DNA of 48,277 nt from Lachnospiraceae bacterium (GTDB lineage: Bacteria > Bacillota > Clostridia > Lachnospirales > Lachnospiraceae), in contig JAGHER010000192.1 in the NCBI GenBank assembly GCA_017889125.1, forward strand, positions 1 through 48,277, in the 5' to 3' direction. Both the position numbers and the translations under genes were made by a program. Below, in pieces: positions 17,927 through 25,344 of this stretch. The notes below the pieces were generated by a model, which ran no database searches, had not been told where the DNA came from, and saw only the letters and a list, made by a program, of their open reading frames with translations. Within the stretch, counting starts at the first letter, position 1; each line of letters opens with the position of its first letter.

Positions 17927-18646
17927 ATGGATGAGACCATGAATCTGATTCAAATGGCTCACGAAGGAGATAAGGCGGCCAGAGACCGGCTGGTTGTAGA
18001 AAATATGGGACTGATCTGGAGCATTGTCCGCCGGTTTGAGCGGCGGGGGCATGAGACGGAGGATTTGTTCCAGATCGGCGCCATCGGCCTGATGAAGGCA
18101 GTGGATCATTTTGACCTGGATATGGGACTGCGCTTTTCCACCTACGCCGTTCCCATGATTACCGGCGAGATCAAGCGCTTTCTGCGCGACGATGGGATGA
18201 TTAAGGTAAGCCGCTCGTTAAAGGAGTTAGGATTCCGGGTAAACCAGGCCAGGCAGGAGCTGGGGGGAAGGCTTGGGCGGGAACCTACGGTGGAGGAGAT
18301 CGCCAGTCAGCTGGGGGAGAGCTGTGAGCAGGTGGCGGCTTCCATCGAGTCGGCAGCGGAGGTGGAATCCCTCTACCGGCCGGTGGGCGTCCAGGATGAG
18401 AGCGGGGCCCGCCTGATTGACCGGATTCCGGAGGAAAATGAGGAGCATGAGCGGCTGTTAAATTCCATCACTCTAAAGGAGGTGATGGATGGGCTGGAAA
18501 GCCGGGACCGGGAGATTATCCTCCGCCGGTATTTTGGCAACCAGACCCAGAGCCAGGTGGCAAAGGAGCTTCATATTTCCCAGGTGCAGGTGTCACGGCT
18601 GGAAAAAAAGATTTTAAAATCTATGCGGGAGCAGTTTTTTCAGTAG
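17927..18646 (+). CDS. sigF: RNA polymerase sporulation sigma factor SigF
   Basis: Sigma-F is the first forespore-specific sigma factor. The 239-residue product has region 2 (NMGLIWSIVRRFERRGHETEDLFQIGAIGLMKAVDHFD, including the core-binding and -10 recognition helices), region 3 (RELGxRLGREPTVEEIASQLG-type) and region 4 with the helix-turn-helix QSQVAKELHISQVQVSRLEKKIL. AGGAGG lies eight bases before the ATG. Its target promoter type is found just downstream, before the small membrane gene and spoVAA. Confidence 0.95.
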   Translation: MDETMNLIQMAHEGDKAARDRLVVENMGLIWSIVRRFERRGHETEDLFQIGAIGLMKAVDHFDLDMGLRFSTYAVPMITGEIKRFLRDDGMIKVSRSLKELGFRVNQARQELGGRLGREPTVEEIASQLGESCEQVAASIESAAEVESLYRPVGVQDESGARLIDRIPEENEEHERLLNSITLKEVMDGLESRDREIILRRYFGNQTQSQVAKELHISQVQVSRLEKKILKSMREQFFQ

Positions 18647-18685
18647 GCGGGGATAGTGAAGGAAGCTGGCAGCAGTACAGATTGC

Positions 18686-18715
18686 GTATAGATTTGACAT
18701 CTGCAGGGCATAATG
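18686..18715 (+). promoter_or_regulatory. Forespore (sigma-F/sigma-G) promoter of the spoVAA unit
   Basis: GTATA (18686-18690) is followed 18 bases later by CATAATG (18709-18715), fitting the sigma-G consensus GHATR-N18-CATWMTA except the last base. The same place fits sigma-F GYATA and GGNNANAHTR (GGGCATAATG, spacer 15 instead of 16). spoVA is a known forespore sigma-G regulon member in Bacillus. Confidence 0.7.
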
Positions 18716-18780
18716 GAAAGGAAAATGGATTCGGGAAGTTTTAACTGCTTCGCGAAATTGCAGAAGAAAGGCGGGATAGG

Positions 18781-18957
18781 ATGAATTCACTGAAATTTAT
18801 TTTGGGCCTTCTGGCGCTGATTCTTTCCATGACGGTCATTGCGGCCTTGATCTGGATTGCCCTTTTTGGCCTTCCCCAGGGGGCCATGGACGGCGGGACA
18901 TTAGTAAGAGAGGACAGCTGTCCGGTAAGTGCCATGTGGCAGGAGGCAGAAGGATGA
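18781..18957 (+). CDS. Small membrane protein preceding spoVAA
   Basis: The frame codes for 58 residues: one long hydrophobic segment (about residues 4-28, FILGLLALILSMTVIAALIWIALFG) followed by a short polar tail. GAAAGGCGGG precedes the ATG. Its stop overlaps the spoVAA start (ATGA), so it is the first gene of the forespore-promoted unit and translationally coupled to spoVAA. I know no named family. A role in the forespore membrane with the SpoVA channel is suggested by position only. Confidence 0.6.
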   Translation: MNSLKFILGLLALILSMTVIAALIWIALFGLPQGAMDGGTLVREDSCPVSAMWQEAEG

Positions 18958-19595
18958 GCGGGGCGGAAAAGGACAGGCAGGTTTACCTGAAAATCAGCCA
19001 GATTACCCAGGTGAACAAAAAAGATGTGTACCTGAAGGATGTGGCCACGGTCTACTGCAGCGATCAGTCCCTCTTAAATCGCTGCAATGCCCTGAAGATC
19101 AAAACCATCCGCGAGGACAAGCAGAAGCGGTACGTGGAGGATGTGGTGCCGGTGATTGAAAAGATAGGAGGTCTTGGCTCCGGGATCCAGGTACAGAATC
19201 TGGGGGAGGCGGACTATATCATTGATTACCGGCCGCCTGCACCTCCCCGGCTGGTCTGGCAGTGGATCAAGACGGCTTTTGTCTGTCTGGTAAGCTTCTG
19301 CGGAGGCGCCTTTGCCATTATGACCTTCAATAACGATGTGGACGTGCCGAAGCTTTTCGGGGATTTGTACAGGCTTACTGTAGGCGCAGAGTCTGACGGC
19401 TTTACCGTGCTGGAAATCTCCTACTCCATCGGTCTTGGCTTAGGCATTCTGGTCTTTTTTAATCATTTCCTGAAATGGAAAATGAACGCGGATCCTACTC
19501 CTCTGGAGGTGGAAATGCGCACCTACGAGGAAGATATTTGCAAAACACTGATTGAGGATGCCGGAAGAAAGGAGAGGGAAGTAGATGTACAGTAG
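18954..19595 (+). CDS. spoVAA: Stage V sporulation protein AA
   Basis: SpoVAA is part of the SpoVA machinery that moves Ca-dipicolinate into the developing spore. The 213-residue product has a soluble N-terminal domain (YLKISQITQVNKKDVYLKDVATV, the family's hallmark start) and two hydrophobic segments (around TAFVCLVSFCGGAFAIMTF and SIGLGLGILVFF), ending in a charged tail. I use the ATG at 18954, with AGGAGG seven bases upstream and an ATGA overlap with the preceding small gene. It overlaps spoVAB by 11 bases. Confidence 0.88.
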   Translation: MSGAEKDRQVYLKISQITQVNKKDVYLKDVATVYCSDQSLLNRCNALKIKTIREDKQKRYVEDVVPVIEKIGGLGSGIQVQNLGEADYIIDYRPPAPPRLVWQWIKTAFVCLVSFCGGAFAIMTFNNDVDVPKLFGDLYRLTVGAESDGFTVLEISYSIGLGLGILVFFNHFLKWKMNADPTPLEVEMRTYEEDICKTLIEDAGRKEREVDVQ

Positions 19596-20028
19596 CGCGA
19601 AACTGCTGTTTCTTGCCTTTTTCGGCCTTTCTGCCGGGGGTGTTATCGCTGCCGGGGTTTTTGCTTTTCTGGCGGTGATCGGCGTTTATCCCCGGCTGAT
19701 TGGAAAGACGGGAACAAAAAAGCACGTAAGGCTGTATGAAACCTTTATTGTCGCTGGCGGTATTGTGGGGAACCTGGTGAACCTTTTTGGAATCCCGGCG
19801 CCTCTTGGCGGAATGCCGGCAAAGCTTCTTCTCTTTTTCTTTGGAGGCGCTGTGGGTGTTTTTGTAGGCTGTCTGGTCATGTCCCTGGCAGAGACGTTAA
19901 ATGCCCTGCCGGTGATTACCCGGCGCATCCGCCTGGCTGTGGGATTGCAGTATATTATCCTGGCGGTGGCGCTGGGGAAGGCGGCCGGGTCACTTTATTA
20001 TTTCTGGCAGGGGATTGGGAACGGGTGA
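19585..20028 (+). CDS. spoVAB: Stage V sporulation protein AB
   Basis: SpoVAB is a small integral membrane protein of the SpoVA set. The 147-residue product has four to five hydrophobic segments, with the glycine-rich start LFFGLSAGGVIAAGVFAFLAVIGVYPRL-like pattern and SLAETLNALPVITRR, both characteristic of the family. GGAGAGGG lies before the ATG. It overlaps the end of spoVAA. The unit stops here: the usual next gene, spoVAC, is on the opposite strand. Confidence 0.87.
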   Translation: MYSSAKLLFLAFFGLSAGGVIAAGVFAFLAVIGVYPRLIGKTGTKKHVRLYETFIVAGGIVGNLVNLFGIPAPLGGMPAKLLLFFFGGAVGVFVGCLVMSLAETLNALPVITRRIRLAVGLQYIILAVALGKAAGSLYYFWQGIGNG

Positions 20029-20029
20029 G

Positions 20030-20083
20030 TTATTTCCCGCAGCATTTTTTGTACTTCTTTCCGCTGCCGCAGGGGCAGGGATC
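20030..20083 (-). pseudogene. Remnant encoding a C-terminal SEC-C motif
   Basis: Read on the minus strand, these bases give DPCPCGSGKKYKKCCGK and a stop, a textbook SEC-C zinc-binding motif as found at the C-terminus of SecA and several other proteins. In the same frame there is a stop codon only eight codons upstream, so no complete gene carries it. It abuts the end of spoVAB. I read it as a leftover of a gene lost or rearranged at the spoVAB-spoVAC junction, which could be tied to the inversion of spoVAC. Confidence 0.6.
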
Positions 20084-20134
20084 TGGGAGAATAAGTGTCC
20101 CGCATTACCGCAGGACGACGATAAAGTAAGCAGC

Positions 20135-20201
20135 AGCTGCTTTAATGTGGGCCTGGGCATGTCATATTTGCCAGCTCATCCAGTAAAGCAGCTCTTTTTT
20201 T
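20135..20201 (+). terminator. Probable terminator of the spoVAA-spoVAB unit
   Basis: AGCTGCTTTA (20135-20144) pairs perfectly with TAAAGCAGCT (20184-20193), followed by seven T. The 39-base interior has a second small stem (CTGG with CCAG). The rest of 20202-20391 shows no gene or signal I can support. Confidence 0.55.
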
Positions 20202-20391
20202 ACCCAAGGAGCTGCCGGACTGCTTTTCAGAGCAGCATTATCGCCGCTTTTTGGTGGAATCCAGTTTTTCCTAGCGAGGATAAGGGGATGGGGCAGAGAG
20301 GAAACAGAAACCCGTTTTTCAATTTCTGCCCGGAGTGCAAGATTTTCCCCAAACTGGACTTTCATTTATGCAAAAGTGAGGTAATCCGCTC

Positions 20392-20847
20392 TCACAGAAT
20401 CCCAGCCATCTTCCCAATCCAGCAAAGCACCCCCAGTACCCAGCTGGTAAAGACCCCAAAAAGGATTACCGGGCCTGCAATGGTAAAGATCTTGCAGCCG
20501 ATGCCAAAGACGTGGCCTTCCGCCCGGTACTCGATGGCCGGGGAGACGACGGAGTTGGCAAAGCCGGTAATGGGAACCAGGGCCCCGGCGCCGCCGAATT
20601 TCACCAGCTTGGGATAAAGACCTAAGCCGGTGGTCAGGATACTGAGACCGATGAGGATAATCAGCGTCCAGGCAGAGGCGGCGTCCTTTTCCAGTCCCAT
20701 CCCGCCGGTAAGCCAGTTTGAGATTCCCTGGGAAAATGCGCAGATCAGGCCGCCGGTGAGAAAGGCTTTTCCCACATCCAGCCACACATTATTCATCGGG
20801 GTTACTTCTTTTACGTATGCGCTGTAAGCGTCCTTTTTTAATTCCAT
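20392..20847 (-). CDS. spoVAC: Stage V sporulation protein AC, inverted relative to other spoVA genes
   Basis: SpoVAC is a membrane protein thought to form the mechanosensitive dipicolinate channel of the SpoVA complex. The 151-residue product has about four hydrophobic segments and family stretches such as FLTGGLICAFSQGI, GLGLYPKLVKFGGAGALVPI and GFANSVVSPAIEYRAEGHVFG. I chose the ATG at 20845-20847, with AGGAGG nearby upstream; the frame is open 40 codons further up, but that part is low-complexity and polar. The gene points toward spoVAB and away from spoVAD, whereas in Bacillus all spoVA genes run one way. A possible forespore promoter lies about 75 bases upstream. Confidence 0.93.
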   Translation of the reverse strand: MELKKDAYSAYVKEVTPMNNVWLDVGKAFLTGGLICAFSQGISNWLTGGMGLEKDAASAWTLIILIGLSILTTGLGLYPKLVKFGGAGALVPITGFANSVVSPAIEYRAEGHVFGIGCKIFTIAGPVILFGVFTSWVLGVLCWIGKMAGIL

Positions 20848-20918
20848 GTGATTCCTCCTGCATAGTTCATTTTGTGTTTGTGTTCTGCTGCCGGCGTTTT
20901 GTTTCGCCGCTGTTTCCT

Positions 20919-20948
20919 TATTATCTGCATTTCCTGTCATTTCTATCC
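20919..20948 (-). promoter_or_regulatory. Candidate forespore promoter of spoVAC
   Basis: On the minus strand GGATA (20944-20948) stands 18 bases before GATAATA (20919-20925), close to sigma-G GHATR-N18-CATWMTA with one mismatch in each box. Confidence 0.4.
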
Positions 20949-20984
20949 CGTTCTTTTCTGGAGTCAAAAGTCACCCTGTTCCAT

Positions 20985-21013
20985 GCATAGAAACAGCGAA
21001 ACCAGAGAAACTA
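20985..21013 (+). promoter_or_regulatory. Candidate forespore promoter of spoVAD-spoVAE
   Basis: GCATA (20985-20989) is followed by AGAGAAACTA (21004-21013), which fits the sigma-F -10 pattern GGNNANAHTR at nine of ten positions, although the spacer is 14 instead of about 16. It lies upstream of the preferred spoVAD start. Confidence 0.35.
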
Positions 21014-21077
21014 CATGAAAAGAAAACGCCGTCAGGCGGAAGACGAAGACTTGAAGAGGAAAGGAGCGGAAAACTGG

Positions 21078-22118
21078 ATGCAGAAGGGAAAAGCAAGTAT
21101 ACAGTTTGATGAACCTCCGTACATCATATCGGCAGCCTCTGTGGCAGGCACCAAAGAGGGAGAGGGGCCTCTGGGCTCATTGTTTGATGTAACGGAACAG
21201 GATGATATGATGGGGCAGAAAAACTGGGAGGCGGCAGAAAGCAGCCTGCAGAAGAAGGCGGCGGAGCTGGCTGCAAAAAAAGCCGGCCTGACCACAGGGA
21301 GCATCCGGTATCTTTTCGCCGGGGATCTTCTGGGACAGCTGATTGCCACATCCTTTGGGCTGATGGATCTGGAAATCCCCCTTTTCGGTTTGTATGGAGC
21401 CTGTTCCACCATGGGAGAGGCCATGAGCCTGGGGGCTATGGTTGCGGAGGCGGGATATGCGGATCGCTGCCTGTCCCTGGCCTCCAGTCATTTTGCCACT
21501 GCGGAAAAACAGTTCCGCTTTCCCCTGGCCTACGGGAACCAGCGCCCATACTCCGCCACCTGGACGGCCACCGGCTGCGGCGCAGTGGTGATTGCCAGCC
21601 AGAAGGCGGCCAGGAATGAGCAGACGAAGAAGCCGTTAGCAAAGATTACCGGCATCACCACGGGAAAGATTGTGGATTTCGGCCTGAAGGATTCGATGAA
21701 CATGGGCGCTGCCATGGCGCCTGCGGCATTTCACACCATCTGGCAGAATTTCCAGGATTTTGGCTGGGATGAACGGCAGTTTGACCGGATCATTACTGGT
21801 GACCTGGGGACAGTGGGGCAAACCATTCTTCTGGATCTTCTGCGGAAGGAAGGGTATGATATCACCGGTATCCATATGGACTGCGGCATTGAATTGTACG
21901 ATGGGGAAAAGCAGGATACCCATGCGGGCGGAAGCGGCTGCGGCTGCTCGGCACTCACCCTCTGTGCCATGATCCTTCCCAAGATTCAGGAGGGGATCTG
22001 GCGGCGGGTGCTGTTTGTTCCCACCGGAGCCCTCCTTTCCACGGTAAGCTACAATGAGGGAAACAGTGTGCCGGGCATTGCCCATGGCGTGATCATCGAA
22101 CATGTGGAGTCCGTGTAG
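21078..22118 (+). CDS. spoVAD: Stage V sporulation protein AD
   Basis: SpoVAD has a thiolase-like fold and binds dipicolinic acid for transport into the spore. The 346-residue product matches the family from the start (KGKASIQFDEPPYIISAASVAG) through GACSTMGEAMSLGAMVAEAG, HFATAEKQFRFPLAYGNQRP, TGDLGTVGQTILLDLL and GSGCGCSALTLC. I prefer the ATG at 21078, with AGGAG upstream and agreement with family length; an ATG at 21015 would add 21 charged residues and lie almost on the candidate promoter. spoVAE follows 57 bases downstream. Divergent from spoVAC. Confidence 0.93.
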   Translation: MQKGKASIQFDEPPYIISAASVAGTKEGEGPLGSLFDVTEQDDMMGQKNWEAAESSLQKKAAELAAKKAGLTTGSIRYLFAGDLLGQLIATSFGLMDLEIPLFGLYGACSTMGEAMSLGAMVAEAGYADRCLSLASSHFATAEKQFRFPLAYGNQRPYSATWTATGCGAVVIASQKAARNEQTKKPLAKITGITTGKIVDFGLKDSMNMGAAMAPAAFHTIWQNFQDFGWDERQFDRIITGDLGTVGQTILLDLLRKEGYDITGIHMDCGIELYDGEKQDTHAGGSGCGCSALTLCAMILPKIQEGIWRRVLFVPTGALLSTVSYNEGNSVPGIAHGVIIEHVESV

Positions 22119-22175
22119 ACACAGATCAACGTTTGTTGGAGCCAGTATGGCTGCGGCGAAGGAAGGAGCGTAATC

Positions 22176-22532
22176 ATGGATTATCTGAAAGCATTTTTTG
22201 TGGGCGGTGCAATCTGCGGCCTGGTACAGATTCTTCTTGACCGGACGAAGCTGATGCCGGGGCGGGTGATGGTGCTGCTGGTGGTCACCGGCTGCATCCT
22301 GGGCGCTGTGGGGATTTATGAACCCTTTCTGGAATGGGCAGGGACGGGCGCGGCAGTGCCGCTGCTGGGCTTTGGAAATACCTTGTGGAAGGGCGTAAAA
22401 GAAGGGATTGGTACAGACGGATTCCTGGGAATCTTTAAGGGCGGCCTTACCGCCAGCTCTGCCGGAATAGCGGCGGCACTGGTCTTTGGCTATCTGGGCG
22501 CTTTGATTTTTAAGCCCAAAATGAAGAAATGA
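22176..22532 (+). CDS. spoVAE: Stage V sporulation protein AE
   Basis: The 118-residue membrane protein has three to four hydrophobic segments and matches SpoVAE/SpoVAEB: FFVGGAICGLVQILLDRTKLMPGR at the start, the PLLGFGNTLWKGVKE loop and GGLTASSAGIAAALVFGYL at the end. It is related to SpoVAC and acts in the same spore dipicolinate channel. GGAAGGAGCG precedes the ATG. It ends the spoVAD-spoVAE pair. Confidence 0.92.
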   Translation: MDYLKAFFVGGAICGLVQILLDRTKLMPGRVMVLLVVTGCILGAVGIYEPFLEWAGTGAAVPLLGFGNTLWKGVKEGIGTDGFLGIFKGGLTASSAGIAAALVFGYLGALIFKPKMKK

Positions 22533-22560
22533 TTTAAAGAAAATAAAGCAAAAAGCAGGA

Positions 22561-22674
22561 GCAAAAAAGCAAGGCTGGAGGCGCTGCATAACCCGGACAA
22601 CATCGCTGAAACAATGATTTGCCTGGATTCTGCAGTATCTCCAGCCTGCTTAAGCATGAGAGTGTTTTGAAAGC
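22561..22674 (-). ncRNA. Candidate small RNA on the minus strand
   Basis: A good minus-strand promoter ends at 22681. From there a transcript of about 110 bases would reach a stem AGGCTGGAG/CTCCAGCCT (22639-22647 with 22572-22580, helped by CTGCA/TGCAG inside) followed on the minus strand by TTGCTTTTTTGC, like a terminator. No reading frame of note is inside. The loop of the stem is long, so the terminator reading is tentative. Confidence 0.35.
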
Positions 22675-22680
22675 AACTAC

Positions 22681-22711
22681 AGTATAAACCTTGGTCTTAC
22701 ACCAGGGTCAA
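22681..22711 (-). promoter_or_regulatory. MerR-type promoter and operator, minus direction
   Basis: On the minus strand TTGACC (22706-22711), a 19-base spacer and TATACT (22681-22686) form the long-spacer promoter typical of MerR control. The spacer holds the imperfect dyad ACCTTGG-N7-CCAGGGT (22688-22708). Confidence 0.6.
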
Positions 22712-22783
22712 CCAAAGAAATCTATCAATTTTCTTACGACTTATGCGAAAAAATTACATTGTGTTACGTTCTTCTTACTTCCC

Positions 22784-22814
22784 TTGACCTTGGTCTTAGT
22801 CCATGGTTTACTGT
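22784..22814 (+). promoter_or_regulatory. MerR-type promoter and operator of the cell-wall-binding gene
   Basis: TTGACC (22784-22789), a 19-base spacer and TACTGT (22809-22814) carry the dyad ACCTTGG-N7-CCATGGT (22787-22807). Dyad and spacing match the minus-strand site 76 bases upstream. The MerR-family gene at 24487 is the obvious candidate regulator. Confidence 0.65.
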
Positions 22815-22924
22815 TAGTGGCAGGTCAGGGAGAACACCTGGCAGATCCCGAAAGCCGGTTTCATTCCGGCGCTATCCGATGGGAAAATGAGAACAACGAA
22901 CAGAATGAGAAAGGAGATCTTACT

Positions 22925-24325
22925 ATGAGCGGTAAGAACAGTAAGCTGCCTCAGATCCTGGCGGCAGCAGCAGTCATGGCTGCGGTATCTGCAGTACCTG
23001 CCTTTGCAGCATCTGGCTGGCAGATGGAAGGAGACCAGTGGGTTTATCTGGATCGGTATGGAGACAAAATGACCGATACCTGGAAGAAGAGCGAGAATGG
23101 CTTCTGGTTTTATCTGGATGATGACGGATACATGGCGGTGAATCGTCTTGTGGAAAATGGCGACGATTACTACTATGTAAATGAAGACGGTGCCAGAGTG
23201 AAGAATGAGTGGCGGAAGCTTGAGGATGACAGCGACGAGGAGGCCTACACCGACGGAACCTGCTGGTACTATTTCGGCAATGACGGAAAGGCAGAGAAGA
23301 ATGACAGCGGCCGCGCCAAGCTGACCACCATTAATGGAAAGAAATACGCCTTCAGCGATACCGGAAAGATGCTTTACGGCTGGGTAAGTGAGGACGGTGC
23401 TATGGTTACCGATGAGTCCGACTGGGCTTCCGGCCTGATGTACTGCGGCGAGGAGGATGACGGAGCAGCGGCTCTGGCTAAGTGGGTGCTTCTGGATGTA
23501 GATGATCCTGAGGCTGACAGCGACGCGGAAGGCTACTGGTTCTACTTTGGAACCAACGGAAAGAAGACCATGGATACCAGCAAGACCATCAATGGGTATA
23601 AGTACCAGTTCGATGAGAATGGTGTTGCCCAGTTTAAGTGGTATACAGCCAGTGATTCCACCGCATCGGCCAGCGAATACAAGTATTACAACATGCCGGA
23701 TCAGTGCTGGCTGGCAGACGGATGGTTCCTGACTGTTCCTACAGAGGAGGTAGATCCGGAGGCTTATGAGAATGATGAAGAGTACTGGTTCTACGCCGAT
23801 AAGAAGGGTGAGCTGGTAACCAGCAAGATCCGCAGCATCAACAATTATAAGTATGCCTTCAACGAGAAGGGCGAGATGCTCCAGGGACTCTACGCCATCA
23901 CCTTTGATGAGGACCGGAATATTGCTACATATGAAAAGATTGAAAACATTGACGAAATGCCTGGCGCAGATGAGGAAATTGCCGTATACTATTTTGGAAA
24001 TACACCGAAGGACGGCGTGATGGCCACCAAGAAAAAGGTAACCGTTGACCTGGATGATGACAGCTATGAGTTTGGCTTCCGAACCAACGGTGAGGCCATC
24101 AATGGTATTTCCGACAATGCTATCTATGTTCATGGCCGGAAGCTGAAGGCAGATAAGGAGCTGAAGTTAGAGACGGTAGAATACGGCGGAGAGATCTATC
24201 TGATCAATTCCTCCGGTACCATCCAGAAGAATAAGACCAATACCAAGGATGCGGATGATTACTACTACTGTACCGATTCCAAGGGTATTGTAACTTACAG
24301 CGGAAGCGAGAAGTGGACGAAGTAA
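22925..24325 (+). CDS. Secreted protein with cell-wall-binding repeats
   Basis: The 466-residue product starts with a signal peptide (KNSKLPQILAAAAVMAAVS, cleavage likely after AFA). The mature part is built of choline/glucan-binding-like repeats (CW_binding type), each with aromatic and glycine residues such as GFWFYLDDDGYM, WYYFGNDGKAEKND and YWFYFGTNGKKTMDTSK, alternating with longer acidic insertions. No enzymatic domain is visible, so it looks like a pure wall- or polysaccharide-binding surface protein. AAAGGAG lies eight bases before the ATG at 22925; the frame is open upstream but without a signal peptide. The MerR-type promoter upstream suggests induction by a small molecule. Confidence 0.88.
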   Translation: MSGKNSKLPQILAAAAVMAAVSAVPAFAASGWQMEGDQWVYLDRYGDKMTDTWKKSENGFWFYLDDDGYMAVNRLVENGDDYYYVNEDGARVKNEWRKLEDDSDEEAYTDGTCWYYFGNDGKAEKNDSGRAKLTTINGKKYAFSDTGKMLYGWVSEDGAMVTDESDWASGLMYCGEEDDGAAALAKWVLLDVDDPEADSDAEGYWFYFGTNGKKTMDTSKTINGYKYQFDENGVAQFKWYTASDSTASASEYKYYNMPDQCWLADGWFLTVPTEEVDPEAYENDEEYWFYADKKGELVTSKIRSINNYKYAFNEKGEMLQGLYAITFDEDRNIATYEKIENIDEMPGADEEIAVYYFGNTPKDGVMATKKKVTVDLDDDSYEFGFRTNGEAINGISDNAIYVHGRKLKADKELKLETVEYGGEIYLINSSGTIQKNKTNTKDADDYYYCTDSKGIVTYSGSEKWTK

Positions 24326-24362
24326 GCGTTGAGACGGAATCCACCAGGAGTGCTTTGGAATG

Positions 24363-24390
24363 GGGGCTGCAGCAGATAAGCTGCAGCTCC
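24363..24390. terminator. Hairpin after the cell-wall-binding gene
   Basis: An 11-bp stem (GGGGCTGCAGC with GCTGCAGCTCC, one G-U pair) has a six-base loop and an outer CCAGGA/TCCTGG pair. There is no T-run, so termination is possible but not clear. Confidence 0.35.
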
Positions 24391-24486
24391 TTCCTGGCGT
24401 TCAGATGAAGGGGGATTTGTCTGGAGGAAAGACAGCAGCAAATACAGTCTGCTGCATTTGCACAAAATACGGAAAGCAGGGAGATT

Positions 24487-25302
24487 ATGGGAAAAGAGTA
24501 CACCATCGGACAGGCAGCAGAGCTTTTAAATATAAGCCGGGATGCGCTGCGGTTTTATGAAAAGAAGAATCTGGTCATGCCGAAGAAGAAGGAAAACGGT
24601 TACCGCTACTACACAGAAGAGGACATCCGTCTGCTGCTGGATTTGATCTGCTGGAGAAAGGCGCAGTGCAGCATTGAGGAGATCCGCACCATGTATGATG
24701 AGGGCGGGCCTGCCTGCCGGAATGATTTCATTGCCCAGAGAATTCGGGAGGAGAAGCGGCAGATCCAGGAGCATCGGAAGCTTTTGCGTAAGCTGACCGT
24801 GCTTCAGTATGCGGTGAAAAAAATCAACGCCGGGCTGGGACGCTACACCGTCTGCACCATGCCTGTTTTTTTTCAAATATCTCCGCAAGTGGAGAGCTTT
24901 GATCAGGTGCGCGGGCTCTGGTTTGCTGTGTCCAGCCAAGATATTGGTCTGGAGCATTGCATGCTTCACGAAGAGTACAAACCTGTGGAGAATGAGACGG
25001 GATATCAGTATCGGTGCTATCTTGCCATGGCGGAGTTCGCAGTAAAGGAGCTTAAGCTGGAGGATAAGGTAAAGGATGCACCGGTTCTCTCCTGGAATCG
25101 CTGTGTACATACGGTTTACGAGGCCGATACAGAGCAGGTGGATCAGGATGCTGTAGAACGGATGAAGCAGTGGGCCGCAGAGCAGGGAATCCGCCTCACC
25201 GGAGAGGTTCATGCTCATTATCTGTGGAATAATCAGAAGGGCGGGAAGTTTATTAAATCCTATATCGAGCTGTTTATGCCGGTGGAAAAAATTGAAGAAT
25301 AG
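24487..25302 (+). CDS. MerR family regulator with GyrI-like effector domain
   Basis: The 271-residue protein has a MerR helix-turn-helix at residues 1-70 (YTIGQAAELLNISRDALRFYEKKNLV, then NGYRYYTEEDI). A coiled-coil dimerisation helix follows (about 80-120), and then a C-terminal domain like GyrI/BmrR effector domains, ending GKFIKSYIELFMPVEK. Such proteins sense hydrophobic or cationic compounds and activate promoters with 19-bp spacers. Two promoters of that kind lie upstream of the neighbouring cell-wall-binding gene. AGGGAGA precedes the ATG closely. The ligand is unknown. Confidence 0.87.
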   Translation: MGKEYTIGQAAELLNISRDALRFYEKKNLVMPKKKENGYRYYTEEDIRLLLDLICWRKAQCSIEEIRTMYDEGGPACRNDFIAQRIREEKRQIQEHRKLLRKLTVLQYAVKKINAGLGRYTVCTMPVFFQISPQVESFDQVRGLWFAVSSQDIGLEHCMLHEEYKPVENETGYQYRCYLAMAEFAVKELKLEDKVKDAPVLSWNRCVHTVYEADTEQVDQDAVERMKQWAAEQGIRLTGEVHAHYLWNNQKGGKFIKSYIELFMPVEKIEE

Positions 25303-25305
25303 TAC

Positions 25306-25333
25306 TTGAAAAATTTAGAAAATGTGCTATAAT
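25306..25333 (+). promoter_or_regulatory. Sigma-A promoter of tRNA-Gly
   Basis: TTGAAA (25306-25311), a 16-base spacer and a perfect TATAAT (25328-25333) end 11 bases before the tRNA. Confidence 0.8.
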
Positions 25334-25344
25334 ATCCTTGTTGC

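Noticed and set aside
20015-20617. 200-codon frame on the plus strand
   Set aside because: It runs across the intergenic terminator and into spoVAC antisense; no family or ribosome site.
20848-20967. 40-residue N-terminal extension of SpoVAC
   Set aside because: Polar low-complexity sequence; the ATG at 20845-20847 has AGGAGG and matches family length. The extension would also cover the candidate promoter.
22814-24133. 439-codon open frame on the minus strand
   Set aside because: It is the antisense of the cell-wall-binding repeats, with a repetitive hydrophobic composition, no ribosome site and no family resemblance.
22691-24325. Longer version of the cell-wall-binding protein starting at 22691
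   Set aside because: The added 78 residues cover the MerR-type promoter and lack a signal peptide; the ATG at 22925 has AAAGGAG and a normal signal peptide.
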